Positions 1 to 6,288 of a stretch of DNA of 13,694 nucleotides are shown piece by piece (the stretch's first letter is position 1; each line of letters starts with the position of its first letter). Origin of the DNA: JBEKIK01 sp050013075. Its GTDB lineage: Bacteria; Planctomycetota; Planctomycetia; Pirellulales; Thermoguttaceae. The notes under the pieces were generated by a model. That model was not told where the DNA came from, did no database searches, and saw only the letters and a list, made by a program, of their open reading frames with translations. Made by a program: the position numbers and the translations under genes. The DNA is taken from positions 1 to 13,694 of the forward strand of contig JBEKFZ010000109.1 in the NCBI GenBank assembly GCA_050013075.1. Reading direction: 5' to 3'.

Positions 1-1
1 C

Positions 2-94
2 CGTGTGGAAACATTACTAAACGAACGTCCTCGTCGTCGCCTCAAATATCGAACACCCCGTGAAGTCCTTGCTCCTAAAATGCGCTGCATTTGA
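2..94 (+). pseudogene. IS30-family transposase, C-terminal end (5' part outside the window)
   Basis: The frame is open from the window edge to TGA at 92-94 and encodes 30 residues, including LNERPRRRLKYRTPREVLAP. The pattern NxRPR(K/R)xLxYxTPxEVL is the typical C-terminus of IS30-family DDE transposases. The rest of the gene would lie to the left, so it may be an intact copy cut by the window or a remnant. I could not identify the right terminal inverted repeat. IS30-type ends normally lie at or just beyond the stop codon, so one may overlap 80-115. Confidence rests on the short conserved tail only. Confidence 0.72.
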
Positions 95-282
95 TTGTTG
101 AAACCACCGAACATAAAGTACGAGAAAGGAATGCAATTGGAGAGCTCGATCAATCTGTTGGCGGAGGTTTTGTTAGACTTTTGCTTAGAAATGATGCTCC
201 AGAACCATGGGAACCGTATCCCACTTCGCTTCCAATACCAAGTAAAGATTCTGGGGATGCGAAGAAAGACGAAATACAATAG
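91..282 (+). CDS. Doubtful small ORF next to the IS30 end, possibly a truncated gene remnant
   Basis: A 63-codon frame opens with TTG at 91, overlaps the transposase stop and ends with TAG at 280-282. The product is hydrophilic (segments VRLLLRNDAPEPWEPYP and SKDSGDAKKDEIQ). It has no signal peptide, membrane segment or motif I recognise, and no ribosome-binding site is visible. It could be the 3' remainder of a gene interrupted by the IS30 element, which would explain a frame running straight out of the element's end, or a chance frame. An ATG-started frame at 95-496 covers the same DNA but runs antiphase into the HTH gene and looks less natural. No function can be assigned. Confidence 0.25.
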   Translation: MIVETTEHKVRERNAIGELDQSVGGGFVRLLLRNDAPEPWEPYPTSLPIPSKDSGDAKKDEIQ

Positions 283-345
283 GAAATCTGGTAGAATATT
301 TTTTATTAAAACAAAGGATTATTCCTTTTTCCCTTTCACATTGAT

Positions 346-678
346 ATGGGCAATAAGAAAATCGTTAAATGCATTCGCCGCCAAGGGCCGGGGAGCCGGG
401 AAGAACGCAAGCGGCTGCAAGAGATCAGGGAAAAGGTTAGCGTGGAGTTTCCGCCGCGCAAGCCGCCACGGCTTCAGCCTGCGCGGACGGGCATAGCCGC
501 CAGAATTCGTACTGCCCGCCAAGACCGGGGACTCACCTGGTATGCCGTGGCGAAAGAAGCGGGAATTCCCAATCCCAGCACCGTGCGCGACATTGAATAC
601 GGCCGCGACACTAAACTTTCCAGTGTACAGGCGGTAGCCAAGGCACTTGGCCTGCGTCTGGAATTGGTCGAAGTTTAA
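346..678 (+). CDS. Small XRE-type helix-turn-helix DNA-binding protein
   Basis: The 110-residue product has a basic, charged N-terminus (residues 1-48, rich in Arg and Lys, with PPRKPPRLQPART) and a C-terminal XRE/Cro-like HTH domain (about 49-108). In that domain, IAARIRTARQDRGLTWYAVA holds helices 1-2, AGIPNPSTVRDIEYGRD spans the recognition helix and KLSSVQAVAKALGLRLELV the closing helices. It probably binds DNA as a cytoplasmic regulator. The stop TAA overlaps the lpxK start by one base (TAATG, 676-680), so the two are probably cotranscribed or translationally coupled. That makes a local regulatory role possible, although the link to lipid A synthesis may be incidental. No toxin partner is visible, so an antitoxin role is not supported. 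No clear Shine-Dalgarno precedes ATG 346. Confidence 0.78.
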   Translation: MGNKKIVKCIRRQGPGSREERKRLQEIREKVSVEFPPRKPPRLQPARTGIAARIRTARQDRGLTWYAVAKEAGIPNPSTVRDIEYGRDTKLSSVQAVAKALGLRLELVEV

Positions 679-1793
679 TGAAAGAAAGATCTGCGTCCCC
701 TTTTATTGAGGTAGTTAGCGGGCGGCGGCGAGGGCCGGGGGCGGCGATTTTGCGCGGGGCGCTGCGACTGGCCGAAACGCCCTACGCTCTGGCCATGTCG
801 TGGCGCAATCGGCGCTACGATCGGGGCAGGGCAACTATCCATCGCGCGGCAGTGCCGGTGGTAAGCGTGGGCAATATCACCCTGGGCGGGACCGGCAAAA
901 CGCCGCTGGTCCAGTGGATCGCACGATGGTATCGCAGCCACCAAGTGCGCGTGGCGATTGTTAGCCGCGGGTATCGGGCCGAGGAAGGCGGGCGGAACGA
1001 CGAAGCCCGCGAACTGGAGCAAAAACTCCCCGACGTGCCGCACGTGCAAAACCCCGATCGCGCGGCCGCCGCTAAAATCGCCGTCGAGGAGTTGGAAACG
1101 CAGTTGATCGTCCTGGACGACGGATTCCAGCATCGCCGGCTGGCCCGGGACCTGGATATCGTACTTTTGGACGCCTTGGAGCCGTTCGGATACGAGCATG
1201 TTTTTCCGCGCGGTACGTTGCGCGAGCCGTTGGTCGGGCTGCGCAGGGCCGACGTGGTAATCCTCTCCCGCTCCGACGCCATCGATCCATCCCGGCGGGA
1301 AGATATCCGTAGCCGCGTGCAAAACATGGCGCCGCGCTCGGCATGGGCCGAGGTCCGGCACGCCGCAAAAGAATTGATTTCGTCAACCGGCCGGCGGGCG
1401 GCGTTGGATTCGCTTAAAGGCCTGCCGGTGGCTGCGTTTTGCGGCCTGGGCAATCCCGCCGGATTCCGGCACACGATTAATTCATGCGGATACGCCTTGG
1501 CCGGCTTCCGCGAGTTTCCCGACCATCACTGTTACTGCCGGGCCGATATGGAATCGTTGGCCGCCTGGGCCGAACGTCTGGGCGCGGCGGCGGTGCTGTG
1601 CACGCACAAAGACCTGGTCAAAATCGGCCTGGATCAACTTGGCCGGCTGCCGCTTTGGGCGATTCGGGTGGATATTGATTTTATCGCCGGCCAAAATGAC
1701 CTGGAATCCCGCCTGCTTGCATTGCTAGCACAAGTCGATGTGGAGAACCAGATTTTTCACCACGGAGACACAGAGGACACAGAGAATAAATAA
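678..1793 (+). CDS. lpxK: Tetraacyldisaccharide 4'-kinase (lipid A biosynthesis)
   Basis: LpxK uses ATP to phosphorylate the 4' position of the tetraacyldisaccharide-1-phosphate precursor, giving lipid IVA, at the cytoplasmic face of the inner membrane. The 371-residue product has the LpxK Walker A signature GNITLGGTGKTP (residues 65-76), an SRGY motif (96-99), LDDGFQH (146-152) with the Asp pair expected at the active site, LLDALEPFG and FPRGTLREPL (163-185), CGLGNPAGFRHTI, FPDHH and CTHKDLVKI. The length is slightly above the family norm of roughly 320-350. The excess is partly the last 12 residues, FHHGDTEDTENK, which are encoded by a dispersed repeat rather than by conserved lpxK sequence (see 1758-2080). 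A hydrophobic N-terminal segment (about 21-42) is consistent with membrane association. The start overlaps the HTH gene stop. Confidence 0.95.
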   Translation: MKERSASPFIEVVSGRRRGPGAAILRGALRLAETPYALAMSWRNRRYDRGRATIHRAAVPVVSVGNITLGGTGKTPLVQWIARWYRSHQVRVAIVSRGYRAEEGGRNDEARELEQKLPDVPHVQNPDRAAAAKIAVEELETQLIVLDDGFQHRRLARDLDIVLLDALEPFGYEHVFPRGTLREPLVGLRRADVVILSRSDAIDPSRREDIRSRVQNMAPRSAWAEVRHAAKELISSTGRRAALDSLKGLPVAAFCGLGNPAGFRHTINSCGYALAGFREFPDHHCYCRADMESLAAWAERLGAAAVLCTHKDLVKIGLDQLGRLPLWAIRVDIDFIAGQNDLESRLLALLAQVDVENQIFHHGDTEDTENK

Positions 1794-2080
1794 CCAGACG
1801 ATTACGATTTAATTTTTAAATTCCAATAACAAAAAAAGGATGGAAATTAGGCGAAAAAGGCCCATTTTAATCACGAAAGCATGAAATAACGAAAAAACGA
1901 AATATATACATCCAATTGTTTTTCGTGCTTTTGCTCTTTCGCGTTTTCGCGTTAAAGAAGCAGTTACTGACATTGTTTATTAAAAAACGCCCAACTACTC
2001 ACCCACTTATATTATTCACAGATAAAGGCAAACTGTTTTACCTAAATTATCTTCTCCGTGTACTCCGTGCCTCCGTGGTG
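1758..2080. repeat. Nested imperfect inverted-repeat element (outer 29-bp arms, inner about 32-bp arms)
   Basis: Outer arms are 1758-1786 (begins CACCACGGAGACACAG) and 2052-2080 (ends CCTCCGTGGTG). Aligning the first with the reverse complement of the second gives 25 of 29 identical bases. Inner arms are 1871-1902 (begins TCACGAAAGCATGAAA) and 1921-1952 (begins TTTCGTGCTTTTG), 23 of 32 identical as reverse complements. The arm pairs are nearly coaxial (centres about 1919 and 1912). The left outer arm lies inside the lpxK 3' end and supplies its last codons and stop. The interior is markedly AT-rich compared with both flanking genes. It contains no credible ORF and no transposase, so it resembles a non-autonomous or MITE-like palindromic element. 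Similar CACGGAGACACAGAGG strings recur in many environmental bacterial genomes. Confidence 0.85.
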
Positions 2081-2220
2081 CGTATCTTTGCGATAAAGGC
2101 AGTTTAAATGGCCACAAATTAGGCAATCCGGTAAATGCTCTTGGCTGAAATATGCCCAGTCGGTATCCTTCGGCGTGACAAATTTTGTCGCCATGATGGC
2201 TGATATAGTTGGGACATTAT
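1794..2220. other. 427-base non-coding gap between lpxK and the heptosyltransferase gene
   Basis: This stretch holds most of the nested inverted repeat (to 2080). It is followed by a direct repeat of GATAAAGGCA (2021-2030 and 2091-2100, approximate to a base) and by a leader of about 120 bases before ATG 2221, which carries the palindrome at 2172-2192. A 63-codon frame at 1916-2107 lies wholly within repeat sequence and is not believed. The gap splits what would otherwise be a continuous LPS operon, so the downstream genes may need their own promoter. I see no convincing -35/-10 pair. Confidence 0.7.
2172..2192. promoter_or_regulatory. Palindrome in the leader of the heptosyltransferase gene (possible operator or hairpin)
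   Basis: GACAAA and TTTGTC face each other around a single T (2177-2189). GGC (2172-2174) and GCC (2190-2192) extend the symmetry after a two-base bulge on the left. It ends 28 bases before ATG 2221, a position suited to a repressor site or a 5'-UTR hairpin. There is no T-run after it, so it is not an intrinsic terminator. Function is inference only. Confidence 0.35.
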
Positions 2221-3396
2221 ATGAAGGCCGTTATTTTTCTTCCAAACTGGCTGGGCGATCTGGTGATGGCTACTCCCCTGCTGCGGGCCGTGCGGCGGAA
2301 GTTCGGCAATAACGCCCGGCTGGTGGGCGTACTGCGCCCGTACCTGGCCGACGTGCTCTCGGGCACGGACTGGCTCGACGAACAATGGTTTTTCAACCCC
2401 CGGGCCGCGGATCGCTCCGAGCGGGCCTGGGCCGTGACAAACCGCCTGCGCCAAGAACATTTCGATCTGGCAATACTTATGACCAATTCGGTCCGCCCCG
2501 CGCTTATGTCCTGGTGGGCCGGGATAAAACAACGACTGGGTTACGCGCAATACGGACGTGGTCCGCTGCTGACGTATAAACTCCATCCCCGCCGCCAGGG
2601 CGGCCAAATCGTACAGGAACCAGTGGTCGAAACCTATTTGACAATCGCTGACGCACTGGGCTGCGGCCGCGAGTCGGCCCGGCTGGAACTGGCCACAACC
2701 ACGCGCGAAGAAGACTCCGCCGACGCCGTTTTTAAACGCCTTGACTTGCGCCGGGACGGCCGGCTGATTTTGCTTAATTCCGGCAGCGCGTACGGCGCGG
2801 CCAGGGTCTGGCCGGTGGAATACTTCGGCTCCTTGGCGCGCCGCCTGACAAAACAATACGATCACGACGTGCTGGTGATGTGCGGTCCAAATGAGCAAGG
2901 CATCGCGAAGGAGGTCGTAAAACATTCCGATAGTCCCCGGGTATTTTCCATGGCCGATCAGCCTTTGGATCTGGGCACGGCCAAGGCCTGCATCCGGCGC
3001 GGACGACTGATGGTCTCCACCGACAGCGGTCCGCGGCACGTCGCCGCCGCCTTGGGAAAGCCGGTGATTACGCTCTACGGGCCGACGCCGCCCCTATGGA
3101 GCGAAAATCCCACGCAGCGGGCGATCAACCTGTCGCTGGACCTGGATTGCATCGCCTGTAAAAAGCGGGTCTGCCCGCTTAAGCACCATCGCTGCATGCG
3201 CGAACTTACCGTGGATATGGTGTTTGCCGCGGTCCTGAAAATGCTGGAAAGCTGCCCATCTATCCCTCAACCGCACTTTGTTTCAAGTTCCAAGGATTTG
3301 CAGTACGCCGTTGGGCCTTCGGGACCGCGGTTCCCAACGCTTGTAGACGAAAGGAACTTGTTAAATTCAGGGCAAGGAAACATCGCGTCAATATAA
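2221..3396 (+). CDS. waaF: LPS heptosyltransferase, WaaF/RfaF-like (GT9)
   Basis: This enzyme transfers L-glycero-D-manno-heptose from ADP-heptose to the growing inner core on the cytoplasmic face. The 391-residue product opens with KAVIFLPNWLGDLVMATPLL; the Asp in NWLGD (residue 13) is at the position of the catalytic base in the WaaC/WaaF family. It has a central LILLNSGSAYGAARVWP segment and the C-terminal sugar-nucleotide site STDSGPRHVAAALGKPVITL (266-285). A Cys/His-rich stretch, CIACKKRVCPLKHHRCM (310-326), is common in WaaF relatives of non-enteric bacteria. ATG 2221 is chosen over the in-frame TTG at 2209 because homologues begin at this MKxVxFLPNWLGD motif and GGGA lies at 2211-2214. 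The last 45 or so residues fall outside the conserved domain and are encoded by a palindrome (3284-3360). Whether it adds heptose I, II or another residue is not determined. Confidence 0.88.
   Translation: MKAVIFLPNWLGDLVMATPLLRAVRRKFGNNARLVGVLRPYLADVLSGTDWLDEQWFFNPRAADRSERAWAVTNRLRQEHFDLAILMTNSVRPALMSWWAGIKQRLGYAQYGRGPLLTYKLHPRRQGGQIVQEPVVETYLTIADALGCGRESARLELATTTREEDSADAVFKRLDLRRDGRLILLNSGSAYGAARVWPVEYFGSLARRLTKQYDHDVLVMCGPNEQGIAKEVVKHSDSPRVFSMADQPLDLGTAKACIRRGRLMVSTDSGPRHVAAALGKPVITLYGPTPPLWSENPTQRAINLSLDLDCIACKKRVCPLKHHRCMRELTVDMVFAAVLKMLESCPSIPQPHFVSSSKDLQYAVGPSGPRFPTLVDERNLLNSGQGNIASI
3284..3360. repeat. Imperfect palindrome inside the 3' end of the heptosyltransferase gene
   Basis: CAAGTTCC (3284-3291) pairs with GGAACTTG (3353-3360), and CGTTGGG (3309-3315) with CCCAACG (3333-3339). 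The centre near 3324-3331 contains the self-complementary ACCGCGGT. The pairs share roughly one axis, giving a long interrupted hairpin of 77 bases. It lies beyond the conserved catalytic domain and encodes the low-conservation tail of the protein, which suggests a palindromic element inserted in or captured by the gene end. Confidence 0.6.
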
Positions 3397-3399
3397 GAA

Positions 3400-3413
3400 T
3401 GTGGTATTCCACA
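3400..3413 (+). promoter_or_regulatory. Small hairpin directly before the kinase start codon
   Basis: TGTGG (3400-3404) and CCACA (3409-3413) form a 5-bp stem with loop TATT, ending two bases before ATG 3415. It fills most of the 18-base gap after the heptosyltransferase stop and leaves no Shine-Dalgarno. It could damp or couple translation initiation, but a stem this short may also be chance. Confidence 0.25.
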
Positions 3414-3414
3414 C

Positions 3415-4308
3415 ATGATTCAAAGTCAAAACGATTCCGCGTCAACCGATCCGGTCAAACTGGGTTTTGAGCCGGCCGACAACGGCCGCGTGTGGTTCGA
3501 CCGCCGCTTTAGCGAGCCGCTGCGTCGGGCCGGCTTGATCGGCTTTGAGCAGATAATGACCAGGGCCGATTGCCGCTGCGAAAAATGGCTCGAAGACCGG
3601 GAAGTCTGGCACATGCGCGTCCGGTCGCCGGACGATCGGGCCCGAGGCTTATATCTGAAAAAACACCACGTGCGTTCATTGGGCAGCCGGCTGAGGGCGC
3701 TCTTGGGGCTTCAGCCCGCAAAGACCCCAGCCCGGATCGAGGCGGCCAACGTCGCCGCCCTATCGACCGAAGGCATCGCGGTGATGCGGCTTATAGCCTA
3801 CGGCGAGCGGCTCCGCGGCGACGGGCTGCAAGAGTCCTTCGTTATCACCGAGGAATTGGAAAATTACTTGGAAATGCACCACTACTTGCGAGGAGGGTTC
3901 GTTCTGTCGCCCTGCGCCCGCCGCAACGCCCGCGATCACGATCTTATGCGGCTGATAAGCGACGTCGGGCAAATCGTGCGGCGATTGCACGCGGCCGGGT
4001 ACAATCATCGCGACCTGTACTGCTGCCATTTCTTTGTAAAGGACGTGACGCCGGCGCGGCGGGAAATCCGCCTGATCGACTTGCAGCGCGTGCAGCGCCG
4101 CCGCTGGTTCCGCCGTCGCTGGATCGTCAAGGATCTGGCGCAGTTGGCTTGGTCGGCCCCTAGTTGTTGCATTAAACGCACGCACAAGATGGCATTTATC
4201 CGGGAGTACCTGGGCGTGGACAAACTGCGTAGTGCCGACAAACATCTCATCCGCGCAGTGCTGAGCAAACAACGCCGCATGGAACGACGATTAGGAAACG
4301 ATAATTGA
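3415..4308 (+). CDS. waaP: Lipopolysaccharide core kinase, WaaP/RfaP family
   Basis: WaaP-type enzymes transfer phosphate from ATP to inner-core heptose; phosphorylated cores stabilise the outer membrane by binding divalent cations. The 297-residue product shows a eukaryotic-like kinase fold. LYLKKHHVRS (79-88) carries the candidate ATP-binding Lys, Glu109 in RIEAANVAAL is a candidate helix-C Glu, SFVITEEL (141-148) is hinge-like, NHRDLYCCHFFV (197-208) is the catalytic loop with HRD, and RLIDLQRV (219-226) replaces the DFG region as usual in WaaP. The family is about 265 residues; the extra length is mainly an N-terminal lead of some 20 residues. It sits between a heptosyltransferase and a glycosyltransferase, which fits core modification. 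An alternative is a related InaA/Kdo-kinase-type enzyme with a different acceptor. Confidence 0.82.
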   Translation: MIQSQNDSASTDPVKLGFEPADNGRVWFDRRFSEPLRRAGLIGFEQIMTRADCRCEKWLEDREVWHMRVRSPDDRARGLYLKKHHVRSLGSRLRALLGLQPAKTPARIEAANVAALSTEGIAVMRLIAYGERLRGDGLQESFVITEELENYLEMHHYLRGGFVLSPCARRNARDHDLMRLISDVGQIVRRLHAAGYNHRDLYCCHFFVKDVTPARREIRLIDLQRVQRRRWFRRRWIVKDLAQLAWSAPSCCIKRTHKMAFIREYLGVDKLRSADKHLIRAVLSKQRRMERRLGNDN

Positions 4309-4310
4309 AA

Positions 4311-4349
4311 AGTGGAGAGTTGAGAGTGGAGAGTGAAGAGTGGAAAGTA
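4311..4349. repeat. Low-complexity GTGGAGAGT-type tract between kinase and glycosyltransferase genes
   Basis: Repeated AGTGGAGAGT, TGAGAGTGGA and GAAGAGTGGAAAGT units occupy most of the 63-base gap between waaP and the GT4 gene. The same word family (AGTGGAAAGTGGAGAGTGG) recurs at 7336-7380, so this is a dispersed intergenic repeat type and not gene-specific regulation. Confidence 0.75.
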
Positions 4350-4371
4350 TTGAGTCTATGGGATTTCATAC

Positions 4372-5520
4372 GTGAAAATCGGATTGGTAATCAAATCGTT
4401 CGATCCTCGCCGGGGAGGCGCCGAAGCCTGGACCTATCAGCACGCGATTAATCTCCTAAAGCGGGGCTACGAAGTGCACGTTATCGCGCGCGATATTCCA
4501 GCCGAAACGGCCGGCCTGGGCGTGGTTATACATCGCCTTCAGCGAATTCGCTCTCCCTTGGGCCTGGCCAAAGCGGCGGAGGCCAAACTACGCACGCTGA
4601 AACTGGATTTGATTCACGACATGGGCCTGGGCTGGTACTGCGACGTATTCCAACCGCACCACGGGTGCTGGTCCGCGATTACCCGCCATAAGTTGCTTCT
4701 AGTGCCGCCTTGGCTCCGGCCCATCAAACGGCACGTCGATCCCTGGCTGCCTCGTTATCGACAGCTTCAAATGGTGGCCCTCCGTCAGGCGGCCGCCGAA
4801 AATCAAATTCTATTGGCCATTTCCCAAAAGGTGGCCGACGAATTCCGTCTGTATCACCATCTGCCGCCGGGCCGTATCCGCGTGGTTTACAACGGCGTGG
4901 ACGTGGATCGGTTTTCGCCCAGCCGCCGGGCGGAATTCCGCCGGTCTATGCGCCAAAGCCTGGGCATTGAAAACGATACCGCGCTGGCTCTTGCCGTGGC
5001 CCATAATTTTCAACTCAAAGGCGTGCCGACTTTGCTCCGGGCCATGGAAATTCTGGCCCCCAAACGCCTGCCCTTGCACGCCGTGGTTGTCGGCGGCGAG
5101 TGGTTCCGCTCGTGGCAGTTTTGGGCCAGGGCGCGGCGCCTGCCGGTTACCTTCGTCGGCGCCCAAGGCGATACGGTTCCTTTTTATGCCGCGGCCGATA
5201 TGCTCGTGCATCCCAGCTTCTACGATAGTTGCAGCCTGGTGCTTCTGGAAGCGGCCGCCAGCGGCCTGCCTTTGCTCGTAAGCCGGGAGAACGGGGCCGC
5301 GGAACTGTTGACCGACGGCGTGGAAGGACTGCTGTTGGACGATCCGGCCGACGCCGAACGACTGGCCGCACAGATGGAAGCGATGCTCGACGTCTCCTTG
5401 CGCCAACGGATGGGCGACGCGGCCCGACGACTGGCGATACAACACACCCTTAAGCGAAATTGCGAGGAAATCCTCGAAATCTATAATCATTCCGCCCAAT
5501 CCCGCCGACAGGCCGCGTAA
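4372..5520 (+). CDS. Family 4 glycosyltransferase of LPS core assembly (WaaG-like)
   Basis: This is a GT-B retaining glycosyltransferase that probably uses a nucleotide sugar to extend the LPS core in the cytoplasm. The 382-residue product starts KIGLVIKSFDPRRGGAEAWT, with the acceptor-side GGAE motif at residues 15-18. It then shows NGVDVDRFSP (174-183), the start of the donor domain AHNFQLKGVPTLLRA (210-224), FVGAQGDTVPFYAAADMLVHPS (261-282) and YDSCSLVLLEAAASGLP (284-300). Glu293 is the second Glu of the EX7E motif. The first position is Asp285 rather than Glu, a substitution common in this FYDxCSL subgroup. Translation starts at GTG 4372, where the conserved N-terminus begins; no strong Shine-Dalgarno is seen. 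WaaG (glucosyl) activity is plausible from sequence and context, but the sugar is not determined. Confidence 0.85.
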   Translation: MKIGLVIKSFDPRRGGAEAWTYQHAINLLKRGYEVHVIARDIPAETAGLGVVIHRLQRIRSPLGLAKAAEAKLRTLKLDLIHDMGLGWYCDVFQPHHGCWSAITRHKLLLVPPWLRPIKRHVDPWLPRYRQLQMVALRQAAAENQILLAISQKVADEFRLYHHLPPGRIRVVYNGVDVDRFSPSRRAEFRRSMRQSLGIENDTALALAVAHNFQLKGVPTLLRAMEILAPKRLPLHAVVVGGEWFRSWQFWARARRLPVTFVGAQGDTVPFYAAADMLVHPSFYDSCSLVLLEAAASGLPLLVSRENGAAELLTDGVEGLLLDDPADAERLAAQMEAMLDVSLRQRMGDAARRLAIQHTLKRNCEEILEIYNHSAQSRRQAA

Positions 5521-5522
5521 AA

Positions 5523-5536
5523 AAGGATGAAGGATG
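5523..5536. repeat. Two copies of the 7-mer AAGGATG after the glycosyltransferase gene
   Basis: Two adjacent AAGGATG units follow within two bases of the GT4 stop. The same 7-mer, on the opposite strand, makes up the hisD tail tract at 7474-7522. It is part of a dispersed low-complexity repeat family. Confidence 0.6.
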
Positions 5537-5556
5537 AAGCTAGCGGACAGTTAGGG

Positions 5557-5576
5557 GTGGGCAGTTTACTGCCCAC
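5557..5576. repeat. Perfect 9-bp inverted repeat GTGGGCAGT / ACTGCCCAC (copy 1)
   Basis: The arms GTGGGCAGT and ACTGCCCAC flank TT. A second copy with centre TC is at 7407-7426, and both are preceded by GGG. It lies between the convergent GT4 and hisB genes. No T-run follows on either strand, so a classical intrinsic terminator is unlikely, although bidirectional attenuation is possible. It is best described as a REP-like palindrome. Confidence 0.75.
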
Positions 5577-5578
5577 TG

Positions 5579-5646
5579 ATAACCATAAACTGTAAACCGA
5601 GAACCGTAAACCGAGAACGGTGAACTGTAAACCGATAACCATCTAC
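5579..5646. repeat. Degenerate AACTGTAAACCGAGAACC repeat tract
   Basis: Units of the form AACxGTAAACCGAGAAC or AACTGTAAACCGATAACC recur about four times between the GT4 and hisB genes. No ORF or promoter is recognisable. It is another low-complexity tract of the type found at most gene borders here. Confidence 0.65.
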
Positions 5647-5684
5647 TGCCTGCCATCCACAACCTACTATTCACCACCTACCTT

Positions 5685-6272
5685 TTACAGTTTCCCTTTT
5701 GTGCTAGGCACACCGCGCACTCGGGGATCTTCTTCGATCGCGTTGCGCAGTGCCCGGGCGACGGCTTTGAATATGGCTTCGGCAATGTGATGGCTGTTGC
5801 GTCCGTGATGGACGACGATGTGCAAGTTGCATAAGGCATTGGCGGCGAAGGCCTGCCAGAATTCGGCCACCAGTTCGCTCTCGAACTCGCCGATTCTGTG
5901 CGAAGGGAATTCGGCCTTGAAGACCAAAAACGCCCGGCCGCCAAGGTCCACGGCGGCGGTGACCAGGGTTTCTTCCATGGGCAGGGTAAAATGCCCGTAG
6001 CGGCGGATGCCGGCCTTGTCGCCCAATGCTTCGCGCACGGCCTGGCCCAGACAGATGCCCACGTCCTCCACCGTGTGGTGTTGATCGACATGAAGATCGC
6101 CCCTGGCCCTGACGGTTAAATCCATGGCCGCGTGTTTGCCCAACAGCGTCAGCATGTGGTCGAAAAATCCCACGCCGGTGGCGATCTCGGCCCTGCCGCC
6201 GCCGTCTAAATTCAACTCCAGTTCGATGTCGGTTTCCACCGTTTTGCGATGAACGCTGGCGCTGCGTGACAT
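5685..6272 (-). CDS. hisB: Imidazoleglycerol-phosphate dehydratase
   Basis: HisB dehydrates imidazole glycerol phosphate to imidazole acetol phosphate (sixth step of histidine synthesis) as a Mn-dependent 24-mer in the cytoplasm. The 195-residue product is the usual monofunctional length, with no phosphatase domain. It carries the metal-binding motifs FFDHML (36-41), DQHHTVEDVGI (63-73), an HFTLPMEE segment (94-101) and HHIAEAIFKA (161-170). ATG (cat at 6270-6272) matches the family N-terminus. It follows hisC after 16 bases as the last gene of hisD-hisC-hisB, and its product feeds HisC. No Shine-Dalgarno is visible. Confidence 0.96.
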   Translation of the reverse strand: MSRSASVHRKTVETDIELELNLDGGGRAEIATGVGFFDHMLTLLGKHAAMDLTVRARGDLHVDQHHTVEDVGICLGQAVREALGDKAGIRRYGHFTLPMEETLVTAAVDLGGRAFLVFKAEFPSHRIGEFESELVAEFWQAFAANALCNLHIVVHHGRNSHHIAEAIFKAVARALRNAIEEDPRVRGVPSTKGKL

Positions 6273-6288
6273 AAGAGAGGAAATTTGT

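Noticed and set aside
95..496. 133-codon frame overlapping the HTH gene
   Set aside because: Its second half is antiphase to a recognisable HTH gene and its first half has no motif.
1916..2107. 63-codon frame inside the inverted-repeat element
   Set aside because: It is wholly composed of repeat arms, gives no protein-like pattern and has no ribosome-binding site.
3570..4163. 197-codon frame in the +2 phase within waaP
   Set aside because: Arg/Ala/Pro-rich composition typical of an alternate frame in GC-rich DNA; the kinase motifs are in the other frame.
5557..5576. Intrinsic terminator between GT4 and hisB
   Set aside because: The stem is strong but the loop is two bases in DNA terms and no T-run follows on either strand.
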